Below the pieces are notes generated by a model that was not told the DNA's origin, did not search any database, and was given only the letters and a program-made list of their open reading frames with translations. The translations under genes were made by a program, and so were the position numbers. Below are positions 53,543-61,804 of a stretch of 64,000 nucleotides of DNA, piece after piece. This DNA is from JBBDMC01 sp963775235. GTDB lineage: Bacteria; Pseudomonadota; Alphaproteobacteria; Rhizobiales; Kaistiaceae. The DNA lies in the NCBI GenBank assembly GCA_963775235.1, contig CAVZHY010000002.1:744001-808000 (forward strand). The letters run 5' to 3'. Numbering within the stretch: position 1 is the stretch's first letter; every line of letters starts with the position of its first letter.

Positions 53543-54712
53543 CTATCGGCCTGGGGCGACCGTCTCCCACTTGCCGGTCTTGGCCGATGCCTCCATGGCG
53601 GCGACGATGCGCTCGTTGGCTAACCCGAAGGCGAAGTCCGGGAAGCAGCCCCCGCCACAAACCCCGGTAACGAGGTCGTGCACCTCTATGACCTTTACGT
53701 CGAAGTAGCCGAGGCCGCCACCGCCGTAGTCGAAGGGCAGAAAGGCGCGGAACTGGGGGACCTGCGAGCCGACGAGCAGTGTCTTGAAGCCGCGGTCGGG
53801 CTTGGGGTCGGAAAGACGCGCCACTCTCAGTTCGTTGAAGCGCTCGCCGTCCATGATGATGGTACCCTCGGTGCCGCTCACTTCCCACTGGATACCGAAC
53901 ACCTTGCCGACCGCGATGCGCGAGGCCTCGATCACACCGCCGGCTCCGGAAGCGAAGCGAACAAGGCACTGTATCTGATCTTCGTTCTCGACCTTGCGCC
54001 GTTCGGCATCGCTGGCAGCCTTGGAAGAATACCCAGCGCCAGCGCCGGCGATGGGCCGCGTCGCGTAGTAGGTCTGCTCGCTGGCGACAACGCGTTCGAT
54101 ATCGCCCATGAGGTACTGGGCCACCGATACGACGTGCGAGCCGAGATCGCCAAGTGCTCCCGAGCCCGCCTCGGTGCGCGAGCAGCGCCACGACCACGGA
54201 AGGTCCGGGTCGGAATAGAATCCCTGATCGAACCAGCCGCGGAAACGGATTGGTTGGCCGATCGCGCCCTCGTCGATCAACCGGCGGGCGAACATCGCCG
54301 CCGGCGTTTTCACGTTGTTGAATGCGACCATCGTTCGGACGCCGGCTCTTGCGGCAGCCGACGTCATCTCCTCAGCCTCGGCCACGGTAACGGACAGCGG
54401 CTTCTCGGAATAGACATGCTTGCCGGCATCAATCGCAGCGAGCGCCATCGGATGGTGGAGGCTGTTTGGCGAGGTGATATCGACGACGTCTATCTCGGGA
54501 TCGGCCACGAGGTCGCGCCAGTCGCCGGTCCAGCGCGGGCAGCCCAGGCGTTCGGCTGCGGCCTTCGCCGTCGCCTCATCCCGGTCGGCAAGCATCGCCA
54601 CGACCGGGCGCGCCGGCAATTGCGGAAAGAGCAGAGCGGCCCGCCGATAGGCGTCGGCGTGAGCCTGACCCATGAAGCCGGAACCGATCAGACCAATTCT
54701 GAGTTCTCTCAC
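53543..54712 (-). CDS. Gfo/Idh/MocA family oxidoreductase
   Basis: Encodes 389 residues. N-terminal Rossmann fold IGLIGSGFMGQAHADAYR, then the family signature EKPLS (with catalytic Lys), DLGSHVVSVAQYLMG with an Asp-x-x-x-His pair. The C-terminal beta domain is usual. The family includes inositol 2-dehydrogenase (IolG) and various sugar dehydrogenases; given the iol genes downstream of this region an inositol or derivative dehydrogenase is possible. The gap to the next gene upstream is 32 bases. Confidence 0.88.
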   Translation of the reverse strand: MRELRIGLIGSGFMGQAHADAYRRAALLFPQLPARPVVAMLADRDEATAKAAAERLGCPRWTGDWRDLVADPEIDVVDITSPNSLHHPMALAAIDAGKHVYSEKPLSVTVAEAEEMTSAAARAGVRTMVAFNNVKTPAAMFARRLIDEGAIGQPIRFRGWFDQGFYSDPDLPWSWRCSRTEAGSGALGDLGSHVVSVAQYLMGDIERVVASEQTYYATRPIAGAGAGYSSKAASDAERRKVENEDQIQCLVRFASGAGGVIEASRIAVGKVFGIQWEVSGTEGTIIMDGERFNELRVARLSDPKPDRGFKTLLVGSQVPQFRAFLPFDYGGGGLGYFDVKVIEVHDLVTGVCGGGCFPDFAFGLANERIVAAMEASAKTGKWETVAPGR

Positions 54713-54744
54713 GTCAGACCCTCAGAGCGCTTCCGTCGCCAAGA

Positions 54745-55707
54745 CTAGATCTTTGGCAGTTCGTAGCTCGCCGGCTCCACGATGTAGACGCGACGCAACA
54801 GGTCGACGGATTTACGAACGCCCTCCCTGGGCGACAGCGCCATGTCCTCATGCTCGATAGACAAGACGCCGTCGTAGCCGACCCGGCGCAGCGCCAGGCA
54901 AAACGCCCGCCAGAACTCCTCGCCGTGTCCGTAACCGAGCGTCACGTAGTTCCACGATCGTTTGAGCGCCTGTTGGCTCGGGCGCGTTTCGATGCGGCTG
55001 TTGATCGCGGCGTTGCGGGAATCGATCAGCGTGTCCTTGGCGTGGACATGGAAGATGGCCGGCCCCAGCGCCTCGATCGCCGTGAGCGGATCGGCGCCCA
55101 TCCACATCAGATGGCTCGGATCGAAATTGACGCCGACGGCATCGCCGCACGCCTCCCGCAGACGCATCAGCGTCGCTACGTTATAGACGTTCTGCCCGCC
55201 GTGGAGCTCCAGACACAGCCGCTTGACCCCCTTGTCGGCTGCGAAACGAACGAGCTTCCGCCAATAGGGAATTACAACCTCATTCCATTGCCACTCGAGA
55301 ATGTCGGTCATTTCCGGCGGCCAGGCCACTGTGATCCAGTTGGGGTATTTGTCGCCCGGCGCACCGGGGCATCCCGACATCAGAACGATGCGGTCGACGC
55401 CGAGCTGGGGCGCCAGCTCGATCGTCTTGCGGACAACCTTGTCGTGGTCACGGCCGCTCTTGCCGGGGTGAAGCGAATTGCCGTTGCAGGTCAGCGCGCT
55501 GATTGAAAGGCCGTGATCGCGAAGCGCGGCCGTGAAACGGTCGCGCGCCAGTTTGCTTGCGAGCAGCTTGTCAATGTCGATGTGCGGCGCGGCCGACCAG
55601 TTGCCGGTCGCAAACTCGACGCAGTCGAGACCGAGGCCGGCGGCCGCGTCGAGCACCTGCTCGAAACTGAGCGATCCGAGGCTGTCCGTCACCATCCCGA
55701 TCTTCAC
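54745..55707 (-). CDS. Sugar phosphate isomerase/epimerase family (TIM barrel, IolE-like)
   Basis: Encodes 320 residues of the AP-endonuclease-2/xylose-isomerase-like TIM barrel. LGLDCVEFATGN, RLCLELHGGQNVYN, VNFDPSHLMWMG and FHVHAKDT hold the metal and substrate residues (Glu, Asp/His, His, Glu in YDGVLSIEHEDM). Related to inosose dehydratase (IolE) and to sugar epimerases. It is next to the importer operon on the same strand, and a separate iolE begins at 63.7 kb. Confidence 0.87.
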   Translation of the reverse strand: MKIGMVTDSLGSLSFEQVLDAAAGLGLDCVEFATGNWSAAPHIDIDKLLASKLARDRFTAALRDHGLSISALTCNGNSLHPGKSGRDHDKVVRKTIELAPQLGVDRIVLMSGCPGAPGDKYPNWITVAWPPEMTDILEWQWNEVVIPYWRKLVRFAADKGVKRLCLELHGGQNVYNVATLMRLREACGDAVGVNFDPSHLMWMGADPLTAIEALGPAIFHVHAKDTLIDSRNAAINSRIETRPSQQALKRSWNYVTLGYGHGEEFWRAFCLALRRVGYDGVLSIEHEDMALSPREGVRKSVDLLRRVYIVEPASYELPKI

Positions 55708-55777
55708 GTCTGGCTCCTAGTGGGATTGTCCGCCGCTGTATCGCAAAAAGACCGGAGCGCGAGCTCACGTCGCGCGC

Positions 55778-56587
55778 CTACGATGCCGTTCCGGTCACGA
55801 CTTCGCCGTGGAGTTCGTGCTCGAGCGAGCTTAGCCCTGCCCCGCCGGCCATGTGGAACATGAGTTTGTCGAGGGTGAGCTGTGACCTTGGGGTATCGAG
55901 ATCGACCTCGCCCCGGAGGAGCACCATGAAGTGGTCGCCAACCAGGTAGGCATGATGCGGGTTGTGGGTGATGAAGATGACGCCGACGCCCTGCTCGCGC
56001 GCCGCCGAGGCGATGTATTTCAAGACGATCCCCGATTGGGCAACGCCGAGCGCCGCGGTCGGCTCGTCGAGGATCAGCACCCTGGCTCCGAAGTGGATGG
56101 CACGGGCGATGGCGACCACCTGCCGCTGGCCGCCCGATAGGGTCCCCACCGGCTGTTCGAGATCCTCGATATTGATCCCCATTCGCCGCAACTCGTCATC
56201 GGTCTTCCGCGACATGCCCGCAACGTCGAGGCGTTGCAGGAGGCCGCGTCCGCGCGTCAGCTCGGAACCGAGGAAGAAGTTGCGCCACACCGGCAGCAGC
56301 GGCACCAGCGCCAGCGTCTGATAGACCGCCGCGATACCGAGGTCGAGCGCTTCGCGCGGCGAAGAGAAGTGCATGGGATTACCGTCGACGAGATACTCGC
56401 CCTGGCTGTGGTTGATCAGCCCGGAGATGATGCTGATCAGCGTCGACTTGCCCGCGCCGTTGTCGCCGAGAATGCAGGTCACCTCGCCCTGGCGCACTGT
56501 CAGGTTAACCCCGCGCAGCGCGTTGATGTTGCCGTAGTTCTTGCCGATGTTCTTCAACCGGATGATGGCTGTGTCGCTGGTGCTCAT
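55778..56587 (-). CDS. CUT2 sugar ABC ATPase (single-domain, FrcA type)
   Basis: Encodes 269 residues from the ATG at 56587. Walker A GDNGAGKST, signature LSGGQRQVVAIARAI, Walker B VLILDEPTAALG. Many CUT2 ATPases are tandem duplicates; this one has a single domain, as in FrcA. The third gene of binding protein-permease-ATPase, starting one base after the permease gene ends. Confidence 0.92.
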   Translation of the reverse strand: MSTSDTAIIRLKNIGKNYGNINALRGVNLTVRQGEVTCILGDNGAGKSTLISIISGLINHSQGEYLVDGNPMHFSSPREALDLGIAAVYQTLALVPLLPVWRNFFLGSELTRGRGLLQRLDVAGMSRKTDDELRRMGINIEDLEQPVGTLSGGQRQVVAIARAIHFGARVLILDEPTAALGVAQSGIVLKYIASAAREQGVGVIFITHNPHHAYLVGDHFMVLLRGEVDLDTPRSQLTLDKLMFHMAGGAGLSSLEHELHGEVVTGTAS

Positions 56588-56588
56588 C

Positions 56589-57635
56589 CTACCGCCCCCT
56601 CGTGGCACGGGCGCGGATCCAGGTATTGACGACCGTCGCGAGCAGAAGCATCGCGCCCACGAAGAACTGGAACCAGTCAGGGTCCCAGTCGGCATAGATC
56701 ACGCCTTCCGTTGCCATACCGAAGATGAAGGCGCCCAGAGCCGACCCCACGGCTGAGCCGTAGCCGCCGGTGAGAAGGCAGCCCCCCACCACGGAGGCCG
56801 CTATGTAAAGGAGTTCGTTGCCGATGCCCGCCCCGGACTGAACCGTGTTGTAGGCGAAAAGCTGGTGCATGGCCAAGAACCAGCAGCCGAAGCCAACCAG
56901 CATGAACAACCCGACCTTCACCCGCTTTACCGGCACGCCCACCGCTCGCGCGCTGTCGCCTTGACCGCCGACGGCGAAGATCCAGTTGCCGACTTTGGTG
57001 CGCAGCAGCACCCAGGTGGCGATCGCCACGAAAGTGAACCAGTAGATGATGGCGATGCTCACCTGCGCGCGGCCGATCATGAAGTTGGACGCGAAGACCG
57101 TCACACCCAGGTTGAAACCTGGCATGTGGCTGATGTCTCCCGTCGCCACGTTGCCGGTAATCAGCTTGGTCACGGCGATGTTGAGGCCCTGCAGCATCAG
57201 GAAACTGCCAAGCGTCACAAGGAAGCTGTGCAGCTTCGTGCGGATGAGGAGGTAGCCGTTGATGGCCCCGACCGTGAGCGACAGGATCAGTGCGAATGCA
57301 ACGCCGACCCAGATGTTACCGGCGACGGTGGTGGCGAAGATGGAGGCGGCCAGCGACGACGTCGTCACAGCGACACCGGCTGACAGGTCGAACTCGCCGC
57401 CGATCATCAACAACGCGACCGCGACCGCCGGAATGCCGATGGTGGAGGCCTGGTAGAGCACTGTTGTGAAGGCAGGAACCTGCCTGAACGGCGGCGCGAT
57501 AACGTAAAAGAAGGCGAAAACCAGGATAGCGCCGGCCAGGGCTCCGGCTTCCGGCCGCTTCAGGATTTTCTTCCAGATGGCCTGCGCCTGAACCTGCCGC
57601 CGGGGAACAGCCAACTCGGCTCCCTGGGTTGTCAT
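56589..57635 (-). CDS. CUT2 sugar ABC permease (RbsC family)
   Basis: Encodes 348 residues from the ATG at 57635. About ten helices; GIPAVAVALLMIGGEFDLSAGVAV and GNWIFAVGGQGDSARAVGVPVKRVKVGLFMLVG are family hallmarks. It is followed by the ATPase start one base later. With the binding protein and ATPase it imports a monosaccharide or polyol, probably inositol by context. Confidence 0.92.
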   Translation of the reverse strand: MTTQGAELAVPRRQVQAQAIWKKILKRPEAGALAGAILVFAFFYVIAPPFRQVPAFTTVLYQASTIGIPAVAVALLMIGGEFDLSAGVAVTTSSLAASIFATTVAGNIWVGVAFALILSLTVGAINGYLLIRTKLHSFLVTLGSFLMLQGLNIAVTKLITGNVATGDISHMPGFNLGVTVFASNFMIGRAQVSIAIIYWFTFVAIATWVLLRTKVGNWIFAVGGQGDSARAVGVPVKRVKVGLFMLVGFGCWFLAMHQLFAYNTVQSGAGIGNELLYIAASVVGGCLLTGGYGSAVGSALGAFIFGMATEGVIYADWDPDWFQFFVGAMLLLATVVNTWIRARATRGR

Positions 57636-57729
57636 ACCTTTGGCGCCTCTTGCTCCTATGCCGCCGGCCGGCGGGCTGTCTGCCCGATCCGGCCGGCGCT
57701 TCTTCCTTCGAAAGGCCGCGCAGAGGCAG

Positions 57730-58695
57730 TCAGCGGGTGCCCGCCTTGGCGTATTTGGCCACGGCGTCGGCATTATCCTTGGTCACGAAGAACGGACCGG
57801 TCAACACAGGCTCACCGCCGCCGACGGTATCTCCGTTGGTGAGGTAGAGCCACAGCATATCGACCGCCTCGTAGCCCTCGACGTAGGGCTGCTGGTCGAC
57901 CGCCCACTGGAGCTTGCCCTGAGAGATCAGGTCGATCGCCACCGGGCTCATGTCGAACGTGCCCACCTTGGCCTTGCTGTTGGCGGCACCGATTGCGTCG
58001 AGCACGACGGGCGCGAAGGGCGCGCCGAGGGTGACCACATAGTCGATGCTCGTATCCTGCTGCAGCTTGGCCTGCACGCGCGACTTCACCGTCGGCATGT
58101 CGTAGCCGGTCACGTAGAGGACCTCCATGTTGCCCTTGAAGGTCGACTTGATGCCGTTGCAGCGCGCTTCAAGCTGCACCGCGCCCTGCTGCTGGTCGAG
58201 GCACACGACGCTCTTGGCGCCTTCCTTGTTCAACCGGTCACCGACTGCCTCGCCGGCGACCGTCTCATCCTGCCCCGCGTAGCCGAGCAGGCCCATGTCC
58301 TTCCATTGGTCGACACCGGCATTGAAACCGACGATCGGAATGCCGGCCGCCTGTGCGGCCTTTACGTTCGCGGCTTCGGCCTCGGGAAAGGCCAGCGTCA
58401 ACGCGATGCCGTTGACCTTCTGCTGCGTCACGTTCTGGATCAGCTGGGCCATCTTGTTCGCATCCGGATCGGCCAGATAGACCAGCTTGACGTTGTCCTT
58501 TTCCGCCGCAGCATTGGCGCCCTTGCGGATGATGTCCCAGAAGGTGTCGCCCGGCTGCGCGTGCGTGATCATTGCGAAGGTGTAGTTCTCTTGCGCCCAG
58601 CTTGGCGTACTGCTTAGCAATGCTACGAAGGCAGGAATGGCTACGGCGAGTGACACCGGCGCCATGGCTCCGGCCACAATGGTCCTTTTCAGCAT
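57730..58695 (-). CDS. CUT2 sugar ABC binding protein (periplasmic-binding protein 4 type)
   Basis: Encodes 321 residues from the ATG at 58695 with a near-ideal GGGAGGTAAGC ribosome-binding site. The signal peptide ends near SWAQ. Fold motifs: FAMITHAQPGDTFWDIIRKG, ANKMAQLIQNVTQQKVNGIAL, GFNAGVDQW, GGGEPVLTGPFFV. First gene of the three-gene importer. The divergent gene is the RpiR regulator, and a GGAA-N6-TTCC site lies between them. Confidence 0.92.
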   Translation of the reverse strand: MLKRTIVAGAMAPVSLAVAIPAFVALLSSTPSWAQENYTFAMITHAQPGDTFWDIIRKGANAAAEKDNVKLVYLADPDANKMAQLIQNVTQQKVNGIALTLAFPEAEAANVKAAQAAGIPIVGFNAGVDQWKDMGLLGYAGQDETVAGEAVGDRLNKEGAKSVVCLDQQQGAVQLEARCNGIKSTFKGNMEVLYVTGYDMPTVKSRVQAKLQQDTSIDYVVTLGAPFAPVVLDAIGAANSKAKVGTFDMSPVAIDLISQGKLQWAVDQQPYVEGYEAVDMLWLYLTNGDTVGGGEPVLTGPFFVTKDNADAVAKYAKAGTR

Positions 58696-58861
58696 GCTTA
58701 CCTCCCATGGTCGCAAGCGAACCGGATCCGGTGCTATTCAGATGGCGATCGAGAGCCCCTTGCGACAAAACGATTCACGGATCTTTGGCCGAAACCGGAT
58801 CTCTCTTCGATCGCCCGCCAAGGGCTCTGGACGGAATGACTGAGCCCTATTATTCTAGTCT

Positions 58862-58875
58862 GGAATTTTTGTTCC
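58862..58875. promoter_or_regulatory. GGAA-N6-TTCC operator (IolR-like)
   Basis: The sequence GGAATTTTTGTTCC fits GGAA-N6-TTCC exactly, the motif described for the RpiR-family IolR of Sinorhizobium. It lies between the divergent binding-protein gene and the RpiR gene, so it could control both. The element matches those upstream of iolC. Confidence 0.65.
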
Positions 58876-58892
58876 ATGGTGTCAAGCACCAT
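58876..58892. repeat. Perfect inverted repeat ATGGTG-N5-CACCAT
   Basis: Six-base arms at 58876-58881 and 58887-58892 around TCAAG, immediately after the GGAA-N6-TTCC site and about 38 bases before the RpiR gene. It may be a second operator or a hairpin in the regulator's leader. Confidence 0.45.
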
Positions 58893-58929
58893 CACGCCGC
58901 AGGCACGTTGACGCCCGCAGGAGAGGCAG

Positions 58930-59778
58930 TTGAAGAACATGATGGACCAGCACGTGGCGGCACTGCCGCCGCGCGACCTCGGAGCGCTGAGGGCGTTGCT
59001 CGTGGAAACGCGACAGACATTACCGCCGCGGTTGATCCAGGCCGCGGCGTTCGCCTTGGAAAACCCCGACGAGATTGCGCTGGGCACAGCAGCGAGCGTT
59101 GCCGCCCAGGCGTCCGTTCAGCCTTCGACGCTCATCCGTCTCGCCAAGCGGCTTGGATATTCGGGCTTCTCGGAGATGCAGGATGTCTTTCGTGCCGAAC
59201 TCAAATCAAACTGGCCGGACTACCGCGAGCGCATTGCCAAGGTTCAAGAGGAGCGCAAGACGGCGGGCCTCCATCCTCTGATCTCCGGGTTTGCCGAAAG
59301 CGCGATTGTATCTCTCGAACGTCTGGTTTCGATGGAGATCGACAACGATATCCGTCGGGCAGCCAGGATCCTGGCGCGGGCGCGTGTCGTGTATCTAATG
59401 GGCATGCGGCGGGCCTTCCCGGTTACGTTCTACATGGCCTACGCGCTCGGCAAACTCGGGTTGAGAGCGGTCCTCGTTGATGATATCGCCGGCCTCGCGC
59501 CGGAGCAGCTTACCGAGGCAGGTAAACACGATGCCCTCGTCGCTGTGAGTTTCACGCCCTACACGCCCACGACGGTGGAACTGACAGAACGCGCCGCCGA
59601 CCGCGGCGTCCCGGTCATTGCTCTCACCGACAGCCCGTTTTCTCCCCTTTCCCCCAAGGCCACCGTGAAGTTCGAGATTCCGGAGGCGGACTATGCCGGC
59701 TTCCGTTCTCTCTCGGCGACCTTGTGCGTGGCCATGACCTTGACCGTGGCTGCCGGGACGGAACGCAAGCAGGCGTAG
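58930..59778 (+). CDS. RpiR/MurR family regulator (IolR candidate)
   Basis: Encodes 282 residues from a TTG at 58930 behind GCAGGAGAGG; ATG codons three and four codons later are alternatives. An RpiR helix-turn-helix (about 15-95; LGTAASVAAQASVQPSTLIRLAKRLG) is followed by a SIS domain (about 130-265; YLMGMRRAFPVTFYMAYALG) that would bind a phosphorylated inducer. Regulates inositol-type genes in related bacteria; here it is flanked by the sugar importer and iol genes and by GGAA-N6-TTCC-like sites. Confidence 0.9.
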   Translation: MKNMMDQHVAALPPRDLGALRALLVETRQTLPPRLIQAAAFALENPDEIALGTAASVAAQASVQPSTLIRLAKRLGYSGFSEMQDVFRAELKSNWPDYRERIAKVQEERKTAGLHPLISGFAESAIVSLERLVSMEIDNDIRRAARILARARVVYLMGMRRAFPVTFYMAYALGKLGLRAVLVDDIAGLAPEQLTEAGKHDALVAVSFTPYTPTTVELTERAADRGVPVIALTDSPFSPLSPKATVKFEIPEADYAGFRSLSATLCVAMTLTVAAGTERKQA

Positions 59779-59790
59779 AATTTTCGTTCC
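59777..59790. promoter_or_regulatory. Operator-like site upstream of iolC
   Basis: AGAATTTTCGTTCC matches GGAA-N6-TTCC with one change. It overlaps the end of the RpiR gene, about 67 bases before iolC, and parallels the site upstream of the regulator. Confidence 0.5.
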
Positions 59791-59805
59791 GCAACGGTAG
59801 AAAAT

Positions 59806-59818
59806 GAATTTTTCGTTC
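59806..59818. promoter_or_regulatory. Second operator-like half-site pair upstream of iolC
   Basis: GAA-N7-TTC (GAATTTTTCGTTC) resembles the neighbouring operator but the spacing is one base longer. Together with the site at 59777 it may give a paired operator. Confidence 0.35.
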
Positions 59819-59856
59819 GATATCATCGCCTGTGACTACAGAACAGCCGGGGGCCA

Positions 59857-61779
59857 ATGATGGCCGCGTCGCCCCGCCTCGACGTGATCACTATCGGACG
59901 GTCATCCGTCGACCTGTACGGCCAGCAGATCGGCGGCCGTCTGGAAGACATGGCTTCGTTCGCGAAATCGGTCGGCGGCAGTCCGACAAATATTGCCATC
60001 GGATGCGCCCGGCTCGGGCTTAAAGCTGGTGTGGTCACGCGGGTCGGCGACGAGCAGCTCGGGCGCTTCATCCGCGAGCAACTGGAACGCGAGAGGGTGG
60101 TGCTCGACGGCGTGATCACCGACCGCAAGCGCCTGACGGCGCTGGTTGTGCTCGGCGTCCGCGATGACCATTCGTTCCCGCACATCTTCTACCGAACCGA
60201 CTGTGCGGATATGGCCCTTTGCGAGGCCGACATCGACGACGACTACATAGGATCGGCTGGCGCGATCGTCGTCACCGGAACGCACTTCTCGACGCCGACC
60301 GTGGAGGCGGCCAGCCGGAAGGCCGTTCGCATCGCCAGGGCGGCCGGCCGCAAGGTCATCTTCGACATCGACTATCGCCCCAACCTGTGGGGTCTGGCCG
60401 GTCATGCCGCTGGTGAAGCACGCTACATCCGCTCCCCAGTCGTCACCGCGCGGCTGGAATCGATTGTTGGCGAGGTGGACCTGATCGTCGGCACCGAAGA
60501 GGAGCTCATGATCGCGGGCGGCGCTGAGTCACCGCTGGAGGCCGTGCGACGGGTCCGCCAGATGACAGACGGGGTGGTCGTGCTCAAGCAGGGCTCGATG
60601 GGTTGCGTCGTCTTCGACGGGCCAATACCGGAGAGCATCGACGAGGGCATTCGCGGCGCCGGCTTTTCCGTTGAGGTTTACAACACCCTCGGCGCCGGAG
60701 ACGGCTTCATGGCCGGCTTTCTGCGCGGCTGGCTTCGCGGTGAGTCGATCGATACGTGCTGCACATGGGGTAACGCCTGCGGCGCCATCGCGGTATCGCG
60801 CCTCCTCTGCTCGCCCGAATATCCGACGTTTGCCGAGCTGCAGTTCTTCCTCGGGCGCAAGAGCCCGACCCGGGCGCTGCGCCGTGACGCCGAACTCAAT
60901 CACGTGCACTGGACCGAGACGCGACGGCCGCAATCAAATACATTGATGGCGCTGGCCATCGACCACCGGGCGCAGCTTGAGACGCTCGCCGACCGCATCG
61001 GCGCGCCACGCGAACGGATCGGCCAGTTTAAACTGCTGGCCGTCGAGGCGACTGCCGAAGTCGCCGCCGGCAGGCCGGGGTTCGGTATGTTGATTGACGG
61101 CACGCACGGCGCGAAGGCCCTCTACAAGGCGGCTGACTACCCTTTCTGGATCGGTCGGCCGGTCGAGCGGCCCGGATCGCGGCCGCTCGAAATCGAAGGC
61201 GGCGGCGACCTCGGGTCCCATCTTGTGGAATGGCCTGTCACCCAGACGGCCAAATGCCTCTGCTTCTATCACCCCGATGACGCCGACGATCTCAAGGTGC
61301 GTCAGGACCGGGAGCTGTTTCGCGTATTCGACGCCTGCCGGACGCTCGGGCGGGAACTGATGATCGAGATCATCGCCGGCAAGAACGGCGCGTGCGGTGA
61401 GGACACAGTGGCACAGGTGCTTGAACGATTGTACCGGTGCGGCATCCGGCCTGACTGGTGGAAGCTTGAGCCGCAGGCGACGGCCGCGGCCTGGGCCAAC
61501 ATCGACCGGGTAATCGAGAGCTCGGATCCGCGTTGCCGCGGCGTTGTTCTGCTGGGTCTGGAGGCCCCCGAAGAGGACCTTGCCCGCGGGTTCGGCGTGG
61601 CAGCCGATTCCAGGCTGGTTCGGGGCTTTGCCGTCGGCCGCACGATATTCTTCGATGCGGCGGCTGCATGGCTTGCCGGCAAGATCGACGACGCAACGGC
61701 CGTGACCGAGATGGCAACACGCTTTCGCCGCCTCGTCGCGGCGTGGCAGAATTCCGTCGACAAGACGCGCGCGGCGTAG
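59857..61779 (+). CDS. iolC: 5-dehydro-2-deoxygluconokinase IolC fused to DUF2090 (aldolase-like)
   Basis: Encodes 640 residues. The N-terminal PfkB kinase (about 8-330) has GGSPTNIAIGCARLG and catalytic base D282 in NTLGAGDGFMAG; it phosphorylates 5-dehydro-2-deoxy-D-gluconate. The C-terminal DUF2090 domain (about 345-630) starts LMALAIDHRAQLETLADRIG and is thought to act as the aldolase of the next step (IolJ role). Two ATG codons stand side by side at the start. It precedes iolD by 25 bases. This fusion is common in proteobacterial iol clusters. Confidence 0.93.
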   Translation: MMAASPRLDVITIGRSSVDLYGQQIGGRLEDMASFAKSVGGSPTNIAIGCARLGLKAGVVTRVGDEQLGRFIREQLERERVVLDGVITDRKRLTALVVLGVRDDHSFPHIFYRTDCADMALCEADIDDDYIGSAGAIVVTGTHFSTPTVEAASRKAVRIARAAGRKVIFDIDYRPNLWGLAGHAAGEARYIRSPVVTARLESIVGEVDLIVGTEEELMIAGGAESPLEAVRRVRQMTDGVVVLKQGSMGCVVFDGPIPESIDEGIRGAGFSVEVYNTLGAGDGFMAGFLRGWLRGESIDTCCTWGNACGAIAVSRLLCSPEYPTFAELQFFLGRKSPTRALRRDAELNHVHWTETRRPQSNTLMALAIDHRAQLETLADRIGAPRERIGQFKLLAVEATAEVAAGRPGFGMLIDGTHGAKALYKAADYPFWIGRPVERPGSRPLEIEGGGDLGSHLVEWPVTQTAKCLCFYHPDDADDLKVRQDRELFRVFDACRTLGRELMIEIIAGKNGACGEDTVAQVLERLYRCGIRPDWWKLEPQATAAAWANIDRVIESSDPRCRGVVLLGLEAPEEDLARGFGVAADSRLVRGFAVGRTIFFDAAAAWLAGKIDDATAVTEMATRFRRLVAAWQNSVDKTRAA

Positions 61780-61804
61780 ATAGCTGGCGAGGAGGGGTCT
61801 CCGG

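Noticed and set aside
53505..54197. Upstream extension of the SDR frame into the oxidoreductase gene
   Set aside because: The SDR starts naturally at the GTG at 53504; the upstream part reads as an arginine-rich shadow of the Gfo/Idh/MocA gene.
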